A program made the position numbers and the translations under genes. The notes below the pieces were generated by a model, which did not search any database, was not told where the DNA came from, and saw only the letters and a list, made by a program, of their open reading frames with translations. 64,000 nt of DNA from Holothuria scabra (taxonomy: Eukaryota; Echinodermata; Holothuroidea; Aspidochirotida; Holothuriidae), in the NCBI GenBank assembly GCA_037179385.1, contig CM074195.1, positions 12,065,887 to 12,129,886 on the forward strand. Direction: 5' to 3'. Positions 1-10,540 of this stretch are shown piece by piece; the first letter of the stretch is position 1, and every line of letters begins with the position of its first letter.

Positions 1-833
1 CCTTAGAAATGTGGCCTTTACATTCGTTCAGTAATGATTACTTCGGGTTGTACACAGATTTTGGATCATTCAAAGTTGTAAGAGGGCAATAACTGAAATC
101 TGTAGATTTCAATGAGCACAGATCACACTGCATTAAACTGTTCTCCCTGCCAGTGGAAGTAATGCATGGATTATACAGTATGTCTCTTTAATACTGCTGT
201 GCTCTGTGGGGTAACCTAATCCTCATTCTATTATCACACCTCATTAATCACTTGCTTTCTGCTTAACTGCGGAATAAACCCTGTTTTCTGTGTAGAGATA
301 GCAAACAGGACAAATGGTAGATTGTTTTAAAGTAATAGCAAGTTTTATTTGAGAGCAGGTAAAAATAACTTATGAGAGAGGTACAAGGGGTGTTTTTCTC
401 TCTCTAACCACATTGTGTATTGTTTATTGGTGATAATATCAAGTTTGATTACAAGCATAAATACATATGGAAATGAGGAAATGTTTTGGAAGGATCACCA
501 AGCATTATACAAGTTGAATGTAAGTAAGGCCACTAAAATTTAATAATTGATATCATGTAATATAAGTACTAAAATACCCCTTGTGAAGATGTTACAAACA
601 TTGAGTATGAGCTTTCCTTTCGCTCTATTTCGAAGACTGGCTGTATACTAGTTCTTATAATATCCAGCAAGGAACCACAGTGCCCATTGGGCTCTTGTTT
701 TTTTCAGGCTTGGACCATTGGGGGGTTTTCAACTCCCAGAACCCCCCATCCTCTGGCTGGGCCACTGTTCAGAATGCAAGAAGATTTAGAATTAGAAACT
801 TTTGTTAAATATTAAACTTTTCTGTTTTTGCAG
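1..833 (+). other. YBX intron, 5' flank of first visible exon
   Basis: No coding segment recognised. The stretch ends in a pyrimidine-rich tract and CAG acceptor (831-833) before the 34-nt exon. The upstream YBX exons, with the start codon and the first CSD strands, must lie left of the window. Confidence 0.6.
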
Positions 834-867
834 AGATGATACCCAAGAAGATGTGTTTGTCCATCAG
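834..867 (+). CDS. YBX1: YBX exon with RNP2 motif (34 nt)
   Basis: The acceptor is TTTTTGCAG and the donor CAG|GTACGT. The first base completes a codon from the upstream exon, then the exon encodes [16 protein letters not shown] is the RNP2-like strand of the cold-shock domain, whose Phe and His stack on nucleic-acid bases. It is too short to be found by ORF length. Confidence 0.93.
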
Positions 868-3800
868 GTACGTTGCTGCATTTCTTTACCTTGCATTGTA
901 TGTGATTGTCTAAAGTATAACTGTTTAGTAAAAAATTGGTTGTCCCACATAAAATCAGGGAGTCTAAATTGATTTTTCAGAAATTATGCCAACTTCCCCA
1001 GAAGTTAACTGTATTAAAAGAATGACAGGATTAAGAAGACAAAAAATTATGTTTTGGTTTTTGCTGGAATTCATTGAACAAATTGGTTGATTTCATCTTC
1101 ATTTGAAAAAGCATAGAAATTAAACCTTCTGCCAAGTGTCTCTAATATTTGGAAGTAAATATTTTGGACATCTTAGATGCTCCAACACCTGTTAAAATCC
1201 TTCACTGCCCTGAGAAGTATAAAAAATTTATATGTGTTGAATATTTAATATGGTAATATTTTAGTTAAGACAGAAGCAAGGATGGTGATTGCTCTTAACA
1301 TTTTTTTTTTCCTAGACGGGCATTGTCTTGTTTTCAAAAAGAGATACTGAGCTGAAAAATCTAAGTCAAAGATGAATTTCTCAGATATTTGGGGTCCTAC
1401 ACTGGATCGCCACCCATGATTGCCAGAGCAATTCATCAACAGAAATATATGAATTTAAAAGAAAGGGGTGCACCAAAATCAGGGATACTAGGGGAACATG
1501 AATTGATCAAAGGAAATGTTCCCCTGTCATTTAGAATTGTTGACTTATGTCATATGCTGTGTTTCTTTACTAATCCTCTGTAAGACCATTGATTCTTCAC
1601 TTTACTCATATAGTTTCCTCAAAACCAGGAAGGGGCATAGGCCAAAGGAAAAATGAAAAAGAAACAAACAAATCCAGAATGTTGAAAGATGTGGTAATAT
1701 TTTAATCAGTGTAAGTTGTACCTCCAGTTATGCTAAATACAGCTCATGTGGCACCAGAAAGCAGCTGAAACCCAGGGCCTTGGACCCTTAAAACTTTTGC
1801 ATTATGAACTCACATTCCAGAACTGCTAATGTTCTGATTTTGTGGTTAATTTCATAGGAGAGAGATTTTTCATGCACCAGTGTGATATGAGAAAATGAAA
1901 GAAAAGGAAACTTCCAGCTTTGGAATAATTTTGTATGGGATTATTTCATGAAACCCCTTCAGCAACTTTTGCATTTCAAGTATTTAGAACTGAAGTAGAT
2001 GCTAAAGGCAGCTGAAAATTTGTTGAAGTATTTTGTAATGGTGGGGGTTGTACCAAAGATTCTAAAAATGGAGCCTTTGTTATGCTTGGTGCTCAGCATA
2101 CAGTATGCAATGGCTTTGGGAAAACAGTCAGTGAGCCACAATTAGAAAAAAAAAAAAGACTGTGGCCAGCCTGTCTTAAACAAATTGGTGAGAAACTAAG
2201 CTGTAGAACCTCAACTAAGTTTGTCATGTTAAAGACAAGTAGGAACATTTACTTAGGTGTACTGTACTCGCATCTTGATAATAAATTTCTTTACTTTGCA
2301 GACTGCAATAGCAAAGAACAACCCAAAGAAACTTCGTCGCAGTGTGGGTGAGGGAGAAACTGTGGAATTTGACGTTGTACAAGGAGACAAGGTGTGTAAT
2401 AGTCTCATCAAGTTACTTCCCCCAATATGATATGCTTGTTGAAGGTCAAGTCTCTACAGCTAAGAGCAATACAGTGACACCCTTGTTAACCAATCAGTTG
2501 TAGAGCTGGAAGTGATTCCATTAAAGCTAGCCCATTTAGGTTGCACATAAGGGCATTGCAAAATGTATTAACGCTATTGCATAAAACTTTAAGTCCCCAG
2601 CTTATAGGGACATTTCTAGCCGACTCTCATAATTTGAGAATATTTGAGTTGACACTGAAGTCATCTCATTGATGTGTATGTTATTGTGCATCATGGTATA
2701 CAAAGGTATGGAAATCTAAGGTTAAAGGTCAAATCTCACCCCGACAGTTCCAATTCTCCCAGCCAAGGGTGATATTAAAGTGTACTTCAAGTTAAAAACT
2801 TCAAAAATGTATATTACAGAGCATGAAGAATGAATTCTAACAGTCCAACTCCCATTTTCATGGGACACTCCTGAACTGAGATATGAAATGTTGAGGTTTT
2901 TTCACTCATCTTTAAATGACACACCTTGCAAAAATTTGTGATGTTATTGTTGCATTACTCAAGTAACAGTCTTTGTATCTCTTTGTTTTTATGTGCACCT
3001 TTTACCAATGTTTGAAAATGTTTGAAAAGAAAAAATTATGTTGCAGCAGCCAATCATAAAACAGGACAGTCTACTACACTTCTTCAAGTTGGGTTGACTG
3101 TTTTTGCCCTTTAAGATTAGCTTAAACATAGGTCACTTTCAGTCATAAAGTGCCTTTTGGCTCCCTGGTCTTTGTTGGATCCAGGAGGCACTTTGTGTTA
3201 ACCAGGTAACAGCAACCAGCTACAATGTTGAACACATATTAGGGGCTCTAGTTTGATGAGACACTACGTTTGGTAACAAAATGGTGCTTGATTGTATCGC
3301 TTTAGGGTCAACTGGGACTGTCAGGTTGGAAGTGAGTGCTTAGGAGTACCTGTCATCTAGTTAACATCCTTCTTGCTCCAATCCCACTTACTTCCAGCCC
3401 CTCCCACAGCTGTCTATACTCTTCCATACATGTACAAAAAGAGTCCTAGTTTGTTGCTGAAGGATATACCGTGGTGACGATATAAGGGCCTAATGTGAAG
3501 TTAGAGCACTCCTGGTGCATGCTTTGAAATATCAGCTACTCTGTTTCTTTTGAAAATGATACATGTCCATGAAAGAGCAGAAAAAAATGAAAAATGTACT
3601 TTCTTCTATCAAAAGTGAAGTTTAGAGTGACTGTCTTCTTAAAATGTCCTTAAACCCTAATGACAATGCTTCCATTGTAGCTCCTATCTTTGGTAGTACT
3701 TGTCGAGTTGGTACAGGGGAAAGAAATTAGTGATATACTTCAGTGGTGATTGGTTACTCACAAGGTTATCACTTTCCTCCGACGTCACTACAAACTTAAT

Positions 3801-6800
3801 ATCCTTTTTCTTTTTTGACATGCAAAATATTTGTACCCATCCTCCCGCAAATATGGTAATCATTTAATCCTTTGGTGGGGTGATGCTTGTTATTGGTATG
3901 AAAATGATGTGGAAGAACTTCTTGGAGCACCTTGACACTTTTCATCAGACTAATACAGACAGAAATTTGGTTGGGGGAAGACTTTTGAGTTTTAATTTAG
4001 GTGAACCAAAAGACATTAGAGGGTCAGGGGGAAGGTAGTTTGTGGGGTCTTCTGATGTCTTTTGGGAATTAATTTTCCATTACTTGTCAACTAGGCTAGC
4101 TGCTGTTTTCATAGTGTACTTGCCCACATTCCCACATTCTGAAATCCTGCATCGAAAACCCAGTGAGCCAAAACTGGAAAAAAGACTGTGACTGGCTCGA
4201 CTTAAACTGGGCCATATACTCCATCTAACCTAACCTTTGTGGAAAAGACATCACTGAGAATATGGAGTTATGTGCCATGTGGGGCTCAACATAAAGCAGT
4301 GCACTTGCTGTAGCATTAGTTACTTTTTGCTTAGCCCTGATTGTTGGTCATCATTTATAGCAGCTTTCATCTACAGCCCTGAATAATTTCTGTTGGTGGA
4401 AATAATCATCAATTGTGCCTTCAACTGGCCACAAATCTTGGAGAATGTGAGAATCTGAGGGCTATTTGGGTGGTTAGTATGCCCACACTTGGTGCAATAC
4501 ATTTCAAGTCATAATGAAGGTACTAATCATATTAAAACCTGTTTTTACAGGGAACAGAGGCTACCAATGTGACAGGACCTGACGGTGGACCTGTCCAGGG
4601 AAGCAAGTATGCCCCAGACAGAAACAGATTCCGTGGAAGATACCGCCGCCGAGGAAGAAATCCACTGAGCCAGAAGCAAGTTGAAGGAAGTGACGGTTAG
4701 TACTTGACAAAAAAAGGATTAGTTGAAAGTTTGTGTCTTATTTCCTGTACACCTTGCTTGTGATTCAGGCCTTAGTCAATCTTCCTATGGAGTAAACAAG
4801 TCTCATAATTAAAATTATTCTACCACTTGAACCATCTCAGCAATTCACATTGCCCCAGGTTGAATTGTCATGTTTGTAGTGATCGATTGGAATCAGTTAC
4901 ATTGTTTAAAGTAGGTGTAGCTGCAATTGATTACTTTGTGAAAATTACAAAGAAAAATTTTGCAATTGTTTTAGATAACAATGGCAGAGTAACGGCAATC
5001 TTGGTTTTATGGATGATTACAATGAAGTTGAATTTATTTCTCCAGAGGTATACTTACAGATATGTGAAAGAAAATGTAAGCCACAAACTGTGGTTAGGTA
5101 GGGTTTTATGCCTTGACTTACAACCTTCCTGTTTTATCTCAAGTGGTGCAGCCTGGTGCCCACGGCTTTTTTTAAGTTGTAGGGCACTGGGTTATTTCCC
5201 TGCTACACTGCTTATACTGAGATGAACAAAATGTCATTACAATTACAACCATGATTACTTGGCAATGTAATTGCAATGGTACTCAATTACTCTCAATTTT
5301 AGCAGTAATTGTAATCGCCCCAAGCCTGCGCCTGGTGTTGAAGGTACTGTCTTTGCCATGTCATACTATTTGTACATATGCAGGATTTACCTTTCTGGTG
5401 TCATAATGCCTAAGATTTTTAAGACTTGAAAAAGTCTTGCAATTCAGGGAAATTTTGGATGGTAGCCCTGGAAATTTTATTGGAATTTTCACAAAGTGAC
5501 ATGATTCCATTTTCGTCTGTGATTTCAAAATTCTTTTTTTTTTTTTTTTTTTTATTTGAAGTATTCCGTCACATTGAAAAACTTTGTGTAAGTTATCAGG
5601 AGGAATGTAGTAAGTGCAAACAAAGAATTATTTATTTTGACTACAGAAAGAGTGTAGGGGCGTGTAGGGGAAGGGGGACTGGGGCAGGGGTGCTGCATGG
5701 GCCTTCAGTTTACTATAGTAGACAGTTGATCTTGGTCTGCTCTGCATTTCTGTGTACTACTTCAAAGGATTGTTTATCATAAGTTTATCAGATTCTGAAT
5801 TATAACATAGTACTGTGTTTCCATGGCAACAGGTGCTCAAGTACAAAATGGTGAAGGTAATGAAGGGGGTGATAACAAGGAAGGACGACCAGGTGGTTAC
5901 CGCAGAAGACGTTACCGCAGTCGTAGACCACGCAAGTACACCGAAAATGGCGAGGTTTGTAAACATGCAGTTATCAAATGATCACTCAGTTCAGTTGTAT
6001 GATGAAATATGTACTCCTTGGTATAAAGTGGAAAGGTTTTCAATTTGTTTTCAGTAGTTCATGTGATCACACAGGTGGTCATGATAGAGACCGCTTTTGT
6101 CAGTGGCATTTTACCATAGCAACAAATAATGCACTCAGTTCTCTCCCAAAATCCTTTGTAAAGCTGTTTAGAAAATGGTTTATTAATTGTGATTTATCTT
6201 TAAAGGCAAAATCTTCTCCCCCCAGCTAGGTTCAATTTTCCAGCCTATTCTCTCTCCCCTCCTACAGCTGCCCTGAACTTTGTGTGGTCACAGTTCTAGT
6301 TTTTTTACTCAATAGAGTATCCTGTTGAACACAAAAGGCCTGAGGTTTTGTGTAATCAAAGCACTCCCTGTACATGAATGCCATGTAATATGAGCTATTC
6401 TGCCTCTTTAGAATATGATGTCAGTCAAAAAGCAGAACCAGTTGAGAATTTTGGTCCCTCCCCCCCCCCCCTCCTCTTTAAAAATGTAGTTTAGATGAAA
6501 AGTGACTGTCTTTAATGCCAATGAACCCTAATGACAATGCTTCCATTGTATCTCCTATCTTTGGTAGTACTTGTCGAGTTGGTACAGGGGAAAGAAATAA
6601 GTGATATACTTCAGGGATGATTGGTTACTCACACAGTCATCGCTTTCCTCCGACGTCACTACAGATTTCCCTTTTGGCATGGTTTCTGCAGAATAATTTT
6701 ACTCATCTTTCTTCTACAGTACAGTTTCCATTTAATATTATGTTTGGTTGATGTTGGTTAGTGTTCTGAGAATGATCTGGTAATGTAGAATTACCAGGAA

Positions 6801-9800
6801 AACTGTGGTACATAGTTTTTCAAGCCCCCCTAAAAAAAGACAAAAAAATGCAATGCATTTGTTTCAGTCACATTGATGGTATTAGTTAAACTTTTCTTTT
6901 TTAAAACCTTTCAGTACTAAATAATGTGAGTGTGTACCCTCCCTTTTAAGAATTATTTTGCATGATTCATCTCATTTAATAAATCCACCCCCACTCAAAA
7001 AAGCTTTCACAAATATTGCTTGTTGGGAAAAAGTGTTAAAAAAAAAAATTAAAAAAAAAAATTTAGCGGTGACCCAGAATACCTTCTATGTGAGCTTGAG
7101 AAATTGCAATCAAATTTGATAGCCTCTAGCCCTATACTCACCATACTGATTAAGAAAAAGGCATGCATGTTCTTTTACCCAAAAGCAGAAACAGAATGGG
7201 ACCTTAATTATCTTTTCTGGAAGTTGTTGTTGCCTAGAAGAACTGTTGTCATGCAGATAGCATGCTATTTAGCAATGTCTAGCTTTGCAAGTTAAGAGAT
7301 TTTTAGCCATTTTAAATGAAAGTTATCACCAAAAGTGCAACAATAAATGATATTTGGTGTCAAATTTACATAGAGGGAATGGAGTGACCACTTAGATTGT
7401 TTGGTTAGGTTTGGTTTTATGCCTCAACTGGTGAAATTTCAATGGGCTCATAGCCCCCTTTCCAGTTGTTGGTCACACTCGAGCCAACCATAAGCTGGGA
7501 ACAAGATCTGTGGCCTTGTAAAGATTTCTAGATTATGAAGTGTGCATCAATTTAAAAAAAATACACAACATGTAGATGAAACAGCAGCCATTACCAATTT
7601 TCTTTAGACAAATTCAACTAAGTATTCAAGTGAGCTGTTAGTGTGATCAAGCAGCATTTAATGCCCATATTTAGAGAGATATATTTAAAGAGATATTTTT
7701 AGTGTGCTACCATTCTTGATACAGTTTTAACAAAGGAATTGGAAAGATTGAAGGAGAATACCTTAGGGATGGCCGACAAAATCAACCATGGAACTCCCTG
7801 ATCAGACCATGGAGTGGTTGGTCGTATTCATCTATAAGGTCTGTTGTATTTTAAGGTGCAGTGCCGACTACCAGGCTGTATATTCAAAAGTGAAACTTGG
7901 TCTCACACAATTGTATGCCATATGTGGGGTATGGAATTTAAACGAACTTGTCACTCTTATGAATTATCTAGAGGACATTCATTTTGTTTTGCCTAAATTT
8001 CCATTCAAGTTTCATGTTCTTAACAAATTGAAAAACTTTGTAGGAGCTACCATCATTTTGTTGAATATTTGTTTGGTGCAATTGGGAACCGTAGTTCTAA
8101 GGTGTGCCCTATCACTTTAGGTGGTGGTCCAGGGCCATTTGGGGTCTTAGGGGAAAAAAGTGGAAAGTACATTTTAATATTGAGACGTTCTGAGAATGAG
8201 AATAAAATTGAACTATTCACTTTGAATCTTGCAGGAACAGCCACAAGAAGGGAAGGACCAGGGAGAAGGGGAAGGCGGTGAAGGGCCACGTCCTCGTCGT
8301 CGTGGTCCATACAGACGCCGTTACCGCAACAACAGGCCCCGTGAAGGGGATGAAAACAAAGAAAACCAGGAAGGCCAACAGCAGGATGGGGAGGGCAGGC
8401 AGAATTACCGACCTAGATACCGTCGTCGCAGACCCCGTCGTAACCAGGATGGACAAAATGAAGAGGTATCAAGTTTGCAAAAATTGTGACAATTATTCAA
8501 TGTTGAGTGGCAAATTTGCTCTAAGATCAACGAAAAATTGCTCACTTTCTGTTTTGAATTTGAAGCCTCTGTTGACATTCATCCCTCCAAAGTGAGACTT
8601 TCCTGGCATCGATCCAGTGAAGGCTCTTGCTGAGTTGGTTTAGAGGGGAAAGAAACAATTGGTGAACAACTTCAGAGGTGAGGAGGGATAATTCCTCGCC
8701 TCTTTCCTCCGACGTCACTACATTTGCCATTTTACTTAAAATCATTGAGCTACTACAACTGGAGTAAAAACAAAGTCTTTGTTACTTTGCACAACTAGTG
8801 AACCATGATGTTACCATCAATCACATTCCCACCACCTTTATAAGTCAATGGAGTTCTTACCTTCTATGATCGTACAATACCTTTGTCCCAGTATACCATG
8901 TATTCTCCTTTGAACTTGCTTTGTTCTAACAAAAGTCCTAAATTTGGGTTGTGAAATGGTTTATGTGAAATATCGTATCGAATATACTCAAAAAGCATTT
9001 TTCACTCCGTTTGTCGTAGCTTATTGGTTTTAGTACCTACTACTGTGCTCTCTTTCATGTAGCATCCTACAGTCAGTCATATTCTTTCCTTACAAGTGCC
9101 ATGACTTTCAACATTGCATGAACTATTAAACAAAGATCAAAACTTACTTTCAAATATGGACAATATCTGGCAAATTTGGACATCATGGTATGTAGATTCA
9201 AATCAATTTTAATTGTTACAAACTTTTAATGTCAGAAATAACCTTGTATTCTATCTATTAGTGTTGTAGTCGAGGCTCAGCCCGAGGCCAATGCACGTCT
9301 CAAACAGAGGCTTGTAACACTTTGTCTTCCAGGCAGGCCACTTTAGGCCAGACAAAAGCCATGGCTGACCTTGATTACAACACTGCTGTTAACTTCAAAC
9401 TTCTGACACTAGGGTGCAGGGTTAGTGGTGTTGAGGGTTCAGTAGCAAATGGACTGAAAATTTTTGTCTTGAGAGGTGGTTTTTGCTCTTTATTAAGGGA
9501 AATATTGCATTTAAAATGCTCCAACAAAGCATTAAAAGTAAATAGCTCTAGTCATTTTCAAATCATTTGGTCTCAACAATAAACCCCAGCAATAGCTTCA
9601 TCTCCTCAAAGTATTATGCACAAGAAAAGTTATGGAAGTTGCATCTTTTGAAATGTTGAAAGTTTGGGTGAACAAATTATTCTTGAGCAACAAACAATTG
9701 AATTTCTTTCTAATGGAAACTTATTTCTTGAAAAGAAGGCTGCCATACTGCCTCGTTTGTAATTATTTATCACTCTTTGCCAATAAATATTGGTTTTAAA

Positions 9801-10280
9801 AGGATGAAACATCCTTGTAAAACAAATGCAATATTTCACTTTATATGCAATTACCTGTAAAAAATGAAAAGTTGGGGAGCATTACTTCTTATTAAATCCT
9901 ACAGGCTTCAGTTCATATTAAATCCTGCAGTCTTTTGTAGAATTGTAACTCTTTTGTTCCAATTTATTATGTATGTGTTTGTTGTTGAATTTGTAATGTA
10001 TTCAATCAAAATAAATGCCAATAAACTATTTGACTGCTTTAAGCACTTGCCCTGTAAATCTACATTATAATCCCTACTGTGGGTTCCCCCTCCCCATGAA
10101 AGCACATATTAACTTTGTTGACCCCTAACCCCATCTCCTAGCAAATATTTGACTGAATTAATTCTTCTCTTTCAGGGTGGTTACAAAGGGGACGGCAAAG
10201 ATGGAGAGGTGCATAAAGAGCGTGCTGCCCAGGAGAACCCTGCTCCAGCTAACCAGGTCCCTGTGAAGAGTGAGGAGTGA
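834..10280 (+). CDS. YBX1: Y-box binding protein (cold-shock domain), 3' part of gene, six coding exons
   Basis: Joined exons 834-867, 2302-2391, 4551-4695, 5833-5954, 8235-8465 and 10176-10280 give about 241 residues in one frame, with GT-AG junctions throughout. The start codon and the first half of the cold-shock domain lie upstream of the window. Visible parts in order: the RNP2-type motif DVFVHQ, then [10 protein letters not shown] and [17 protein letters not shown], the CSD end [19 protein letters not shown], and a C-terminal tail of alternating Arg/Tyr-rich basic islands ([42 protein letters not shown]) and acidic Gly/Glu/Gln stretches, ending VPVKSEE. This is the classic Y-box layout: a single-strand nucleic-acid-binding CSD plus a tail that packages mRNA into cytoplasmic mRNPs. 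The 34-nt and 90-nt exons match the vertebrate YBX exon pattern as I recall it. The symbol is used for the family; vertebrate paralogues (YBX1/2/3) cannot be told apart from this. Confidence 0.95.
2080..2200 (+). repeat. SINE tail fragment in YBX intron
   Basis: Contains TGCTTGGTGCTCAGCATAC, GCAATGG, AGTGAGCCACAATTAG and GACTGTGGCCAGCCTG. These resemble the body of the tRNA-derived SINE at 12640-12870. A second weaker fragment (GTGAGCCAAAACTGG, GACTGTGACTGGCTCG) lies near 4160-4210. Confidence 0.45.
2302..2391 (+). CDS. YBX1: YBX exon, second half of cold-shock domain (90 nt)
   Basis: Thirty codons in phase 0, starting [10 protein letters not shown] and ending [10 protein letters not shown]. 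It is bounded by TTTGCAG and AAG|GTGTGT and corresponds to CSD strands 4-5. Confidence 0.95.
2774..2995. mobile_element. Partial TTAA-flanked TIR element in YBX intron
   Basis: It begins TTAAAGTGTACTTCAAGTTAA and continues with the same sequence as the left arms of the elements at 19894-20454 and 52378-52978. It lacks the right arm, so it is a truncated copy. Confidence 0.6.
3035..3117. repeat. Fragment of TIR element of the 13856/16871 family
   Basis: Contains AGTCTACTACACTTCTTCAAG, GTTGGGTTGACTG and TGCCCTTTAAG, matching one end of the elements at 13856-14102 and 16871-17130. Only one end is present. Confidence 0.5.
3652..3795 (+). ncRNA. Candidate intronic H/ACA snoRNA, copy A
   Basis: Seen in the sequence: a 5' domain closed by CCCT (3655-3658) with AGGG before the hinge; an ANANNA-type H box, AAAGAA, at 3720-3725; a 3' hairpin with lower stem TAGTGA (3728-3733) against TCACTA (3785-3790), an internal loop with strands ending ACTTCAG and TTTCCTCCGACG, and an upper stem GTGAT/ATCAC; then ACA at 3790-3792, three bases before the proposed end. 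Copies B and C lie in two other introns of the same gene. The hairpin-hinge-hairpin-ACA layout is that of H/ACA pseudouridylation guides, which usually sit in introns of translation-related host genes. No rRNA or snRNA target was assigned. Confidence 0.6.
4551..4695 (+). CDS. YBX1: YBX exon, CSD end and first basic island (145 nt)
   Basis: It encodes [21 protein letters not shown], the conserved CSD C-terminus, then [16 protein letters not shown], the first Arg-rich island. It ends in phase 1 at the donor G|GTTAGT. Confidence 0.95.
5833..5954 (+). CDS. YBX1: YBX exon, second basic island (122 nt)
   Basis: It completes the Gly codon begun in the previous exon, then encodes an acidic Gly/Glu stretch followed by [21 protein letters not shown]. 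Acceptor CAACAG, donor GAG|GTTTGT. Confidence 0.93.
5955..8234 (+). other. YBX intron: copy B RNA and unclassified DNA
   Basis: Apart from the structured segment at 6523-6666 I see no gene. A pyrimidine/poly-C tract lies at about 6460-6474 and A-rich runs at 7037-7062. The rest is unclassified AT-rich DNA. Confidence 0.5.
6523..6666 (+). ncRNA. Candidate intronic H/ACA snoRNA, copy B
   Basis: Close relative of copy A with the same length. H box AAAGAA is at 6591-6596. The lower stem is AGTGA (6600-6604) with TCACT (6656-6660). The upper stem GATGATTG (6616-6623) pairs with CAGTCATC (6634-6641), including one T-G wobble. ACA is at 6661-6663. Compared with copy A, stem bases change while the pocket strands (ACTTCAG, TTTCCTCCGACG) and the loop GGTTACTCACA are kept. 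Similarity to the copy A region also extends a few hundred bases upstream, so A and B probably arose by intron duplication. Confidence 0.6.
8235..8465 (+). CDS. YBX1: YBX exon, alternating acidic and basic islands (231 nt)
   Basis: Seventy-seven codons starting [17 protein letters not shown]. Two Arg/Tyr islands ([18 protein letters not shown] and [13 protein letters not shown]) flank a Glu/Gln-rich acidic stretch. Acceptor TTGCAG, donor GAG|GTATCA. Confidence 0.95.
8581..8725 (+). ncRNA. Candidate intronic H/ACA snoRNA, copy C (diverged)
   Basis: The 5' domain is closed by CCCTC (8583-8587) with GAGGG, and contains a stem CTTTCCTGG paired with CCAGTGAAGG (one bulge). H box AAAGAA is at 8649-8654. 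The 3' hairpin has lower stem GGTGA (8661-8665) with TCACT (8715-8719) and a ten-pair upper stem GAGGTGAGGA (8675-8684) with TCCTCGCCTC (8693-8702). ACA is at 8720-8722. The upper stem differs almost completely in sequence from copies A and B yet is better paired, while the pocket strands ACTTCA and TTTCCTCCGACG are unchanged. That pattern (stems covary, guide kept) is the main argument for a functional RNA. Confidence 0.65.
9493..9843. mobile_element. Small TIR element in YBX intron (TTAAGGGAAATATTG ends)
   Basis: It starts TTAAGGGAAATATTGCA and ends TGCAATATTTCACTTTA, which are near-inverted. The interior (for example AGGCTGCCATACTG, TTCTTGAGCAACAAACAATTG) is the reverse complement of parts of the element at 59976-60326. 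There is no coding capacity, so it is a MITE-like element. Confidence 0.6.
10176..10280 (+). CDS. YBX1: YBX last coding exon with stop codon
   Basis: It encodes [20 protein letters not shown] and ends VPVKSEE followed by TGA at 10278-10280. The acceptor is CTTTCAG after a pyrimidine tract. The acidic C-terminus is typical of Y-box proteins. Confidence 0.93.
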   Translation, partial: GGYKGDGKDGEVHKERAAQENPAPANQVPVKSEE

Positions 10281-10540
10281 GAATTAAATTTTACGCCAGT
10301 CCAACCAATCCAGCCACCCAGATGCTAAGCATGCTACTTTTTAAAAACTACCAAGATTTAAACAGCAAAGTCGTTTCCATTTTCTTAGAAAAATGTACTA
10401 AAAAACTCAAAAATTCAAGCATTTTCTGAATCTTTCTACAACATCAAATAGACAAAAATGTTTTGTACATATATTTTTCTGTAGTGACATGACCTAGGAT
10501 ATATTGTGCCTAATAAAGTTTAGCACGAGTTTTGGCAAAG
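10281..10540 (+). terminator. YBX1: YBX 3' UTR with polyadenylation signal
   Basis: The 3' UTR follows the stop codon. A canonical AATAAA hexamer is at 10512-10517, about 230 bases downstream of the stop, followed by a GT-rich stretch (about 10552-10580) that could be the downstream cleavage element. The exact cleavage point is inferred. Confidence 0.7.

Noticed and set aside
3652..3795. Box C/D snoRNA or SINE as explanation for the repeated YBX intron segment.
   Set aside because: No paired C (RTGATGA) and D (CTGA) boxes at the ends, and no tRNA-like head, A/T tail or target duplication. The structure with hinge and terminal ACA fits H/ACA better.
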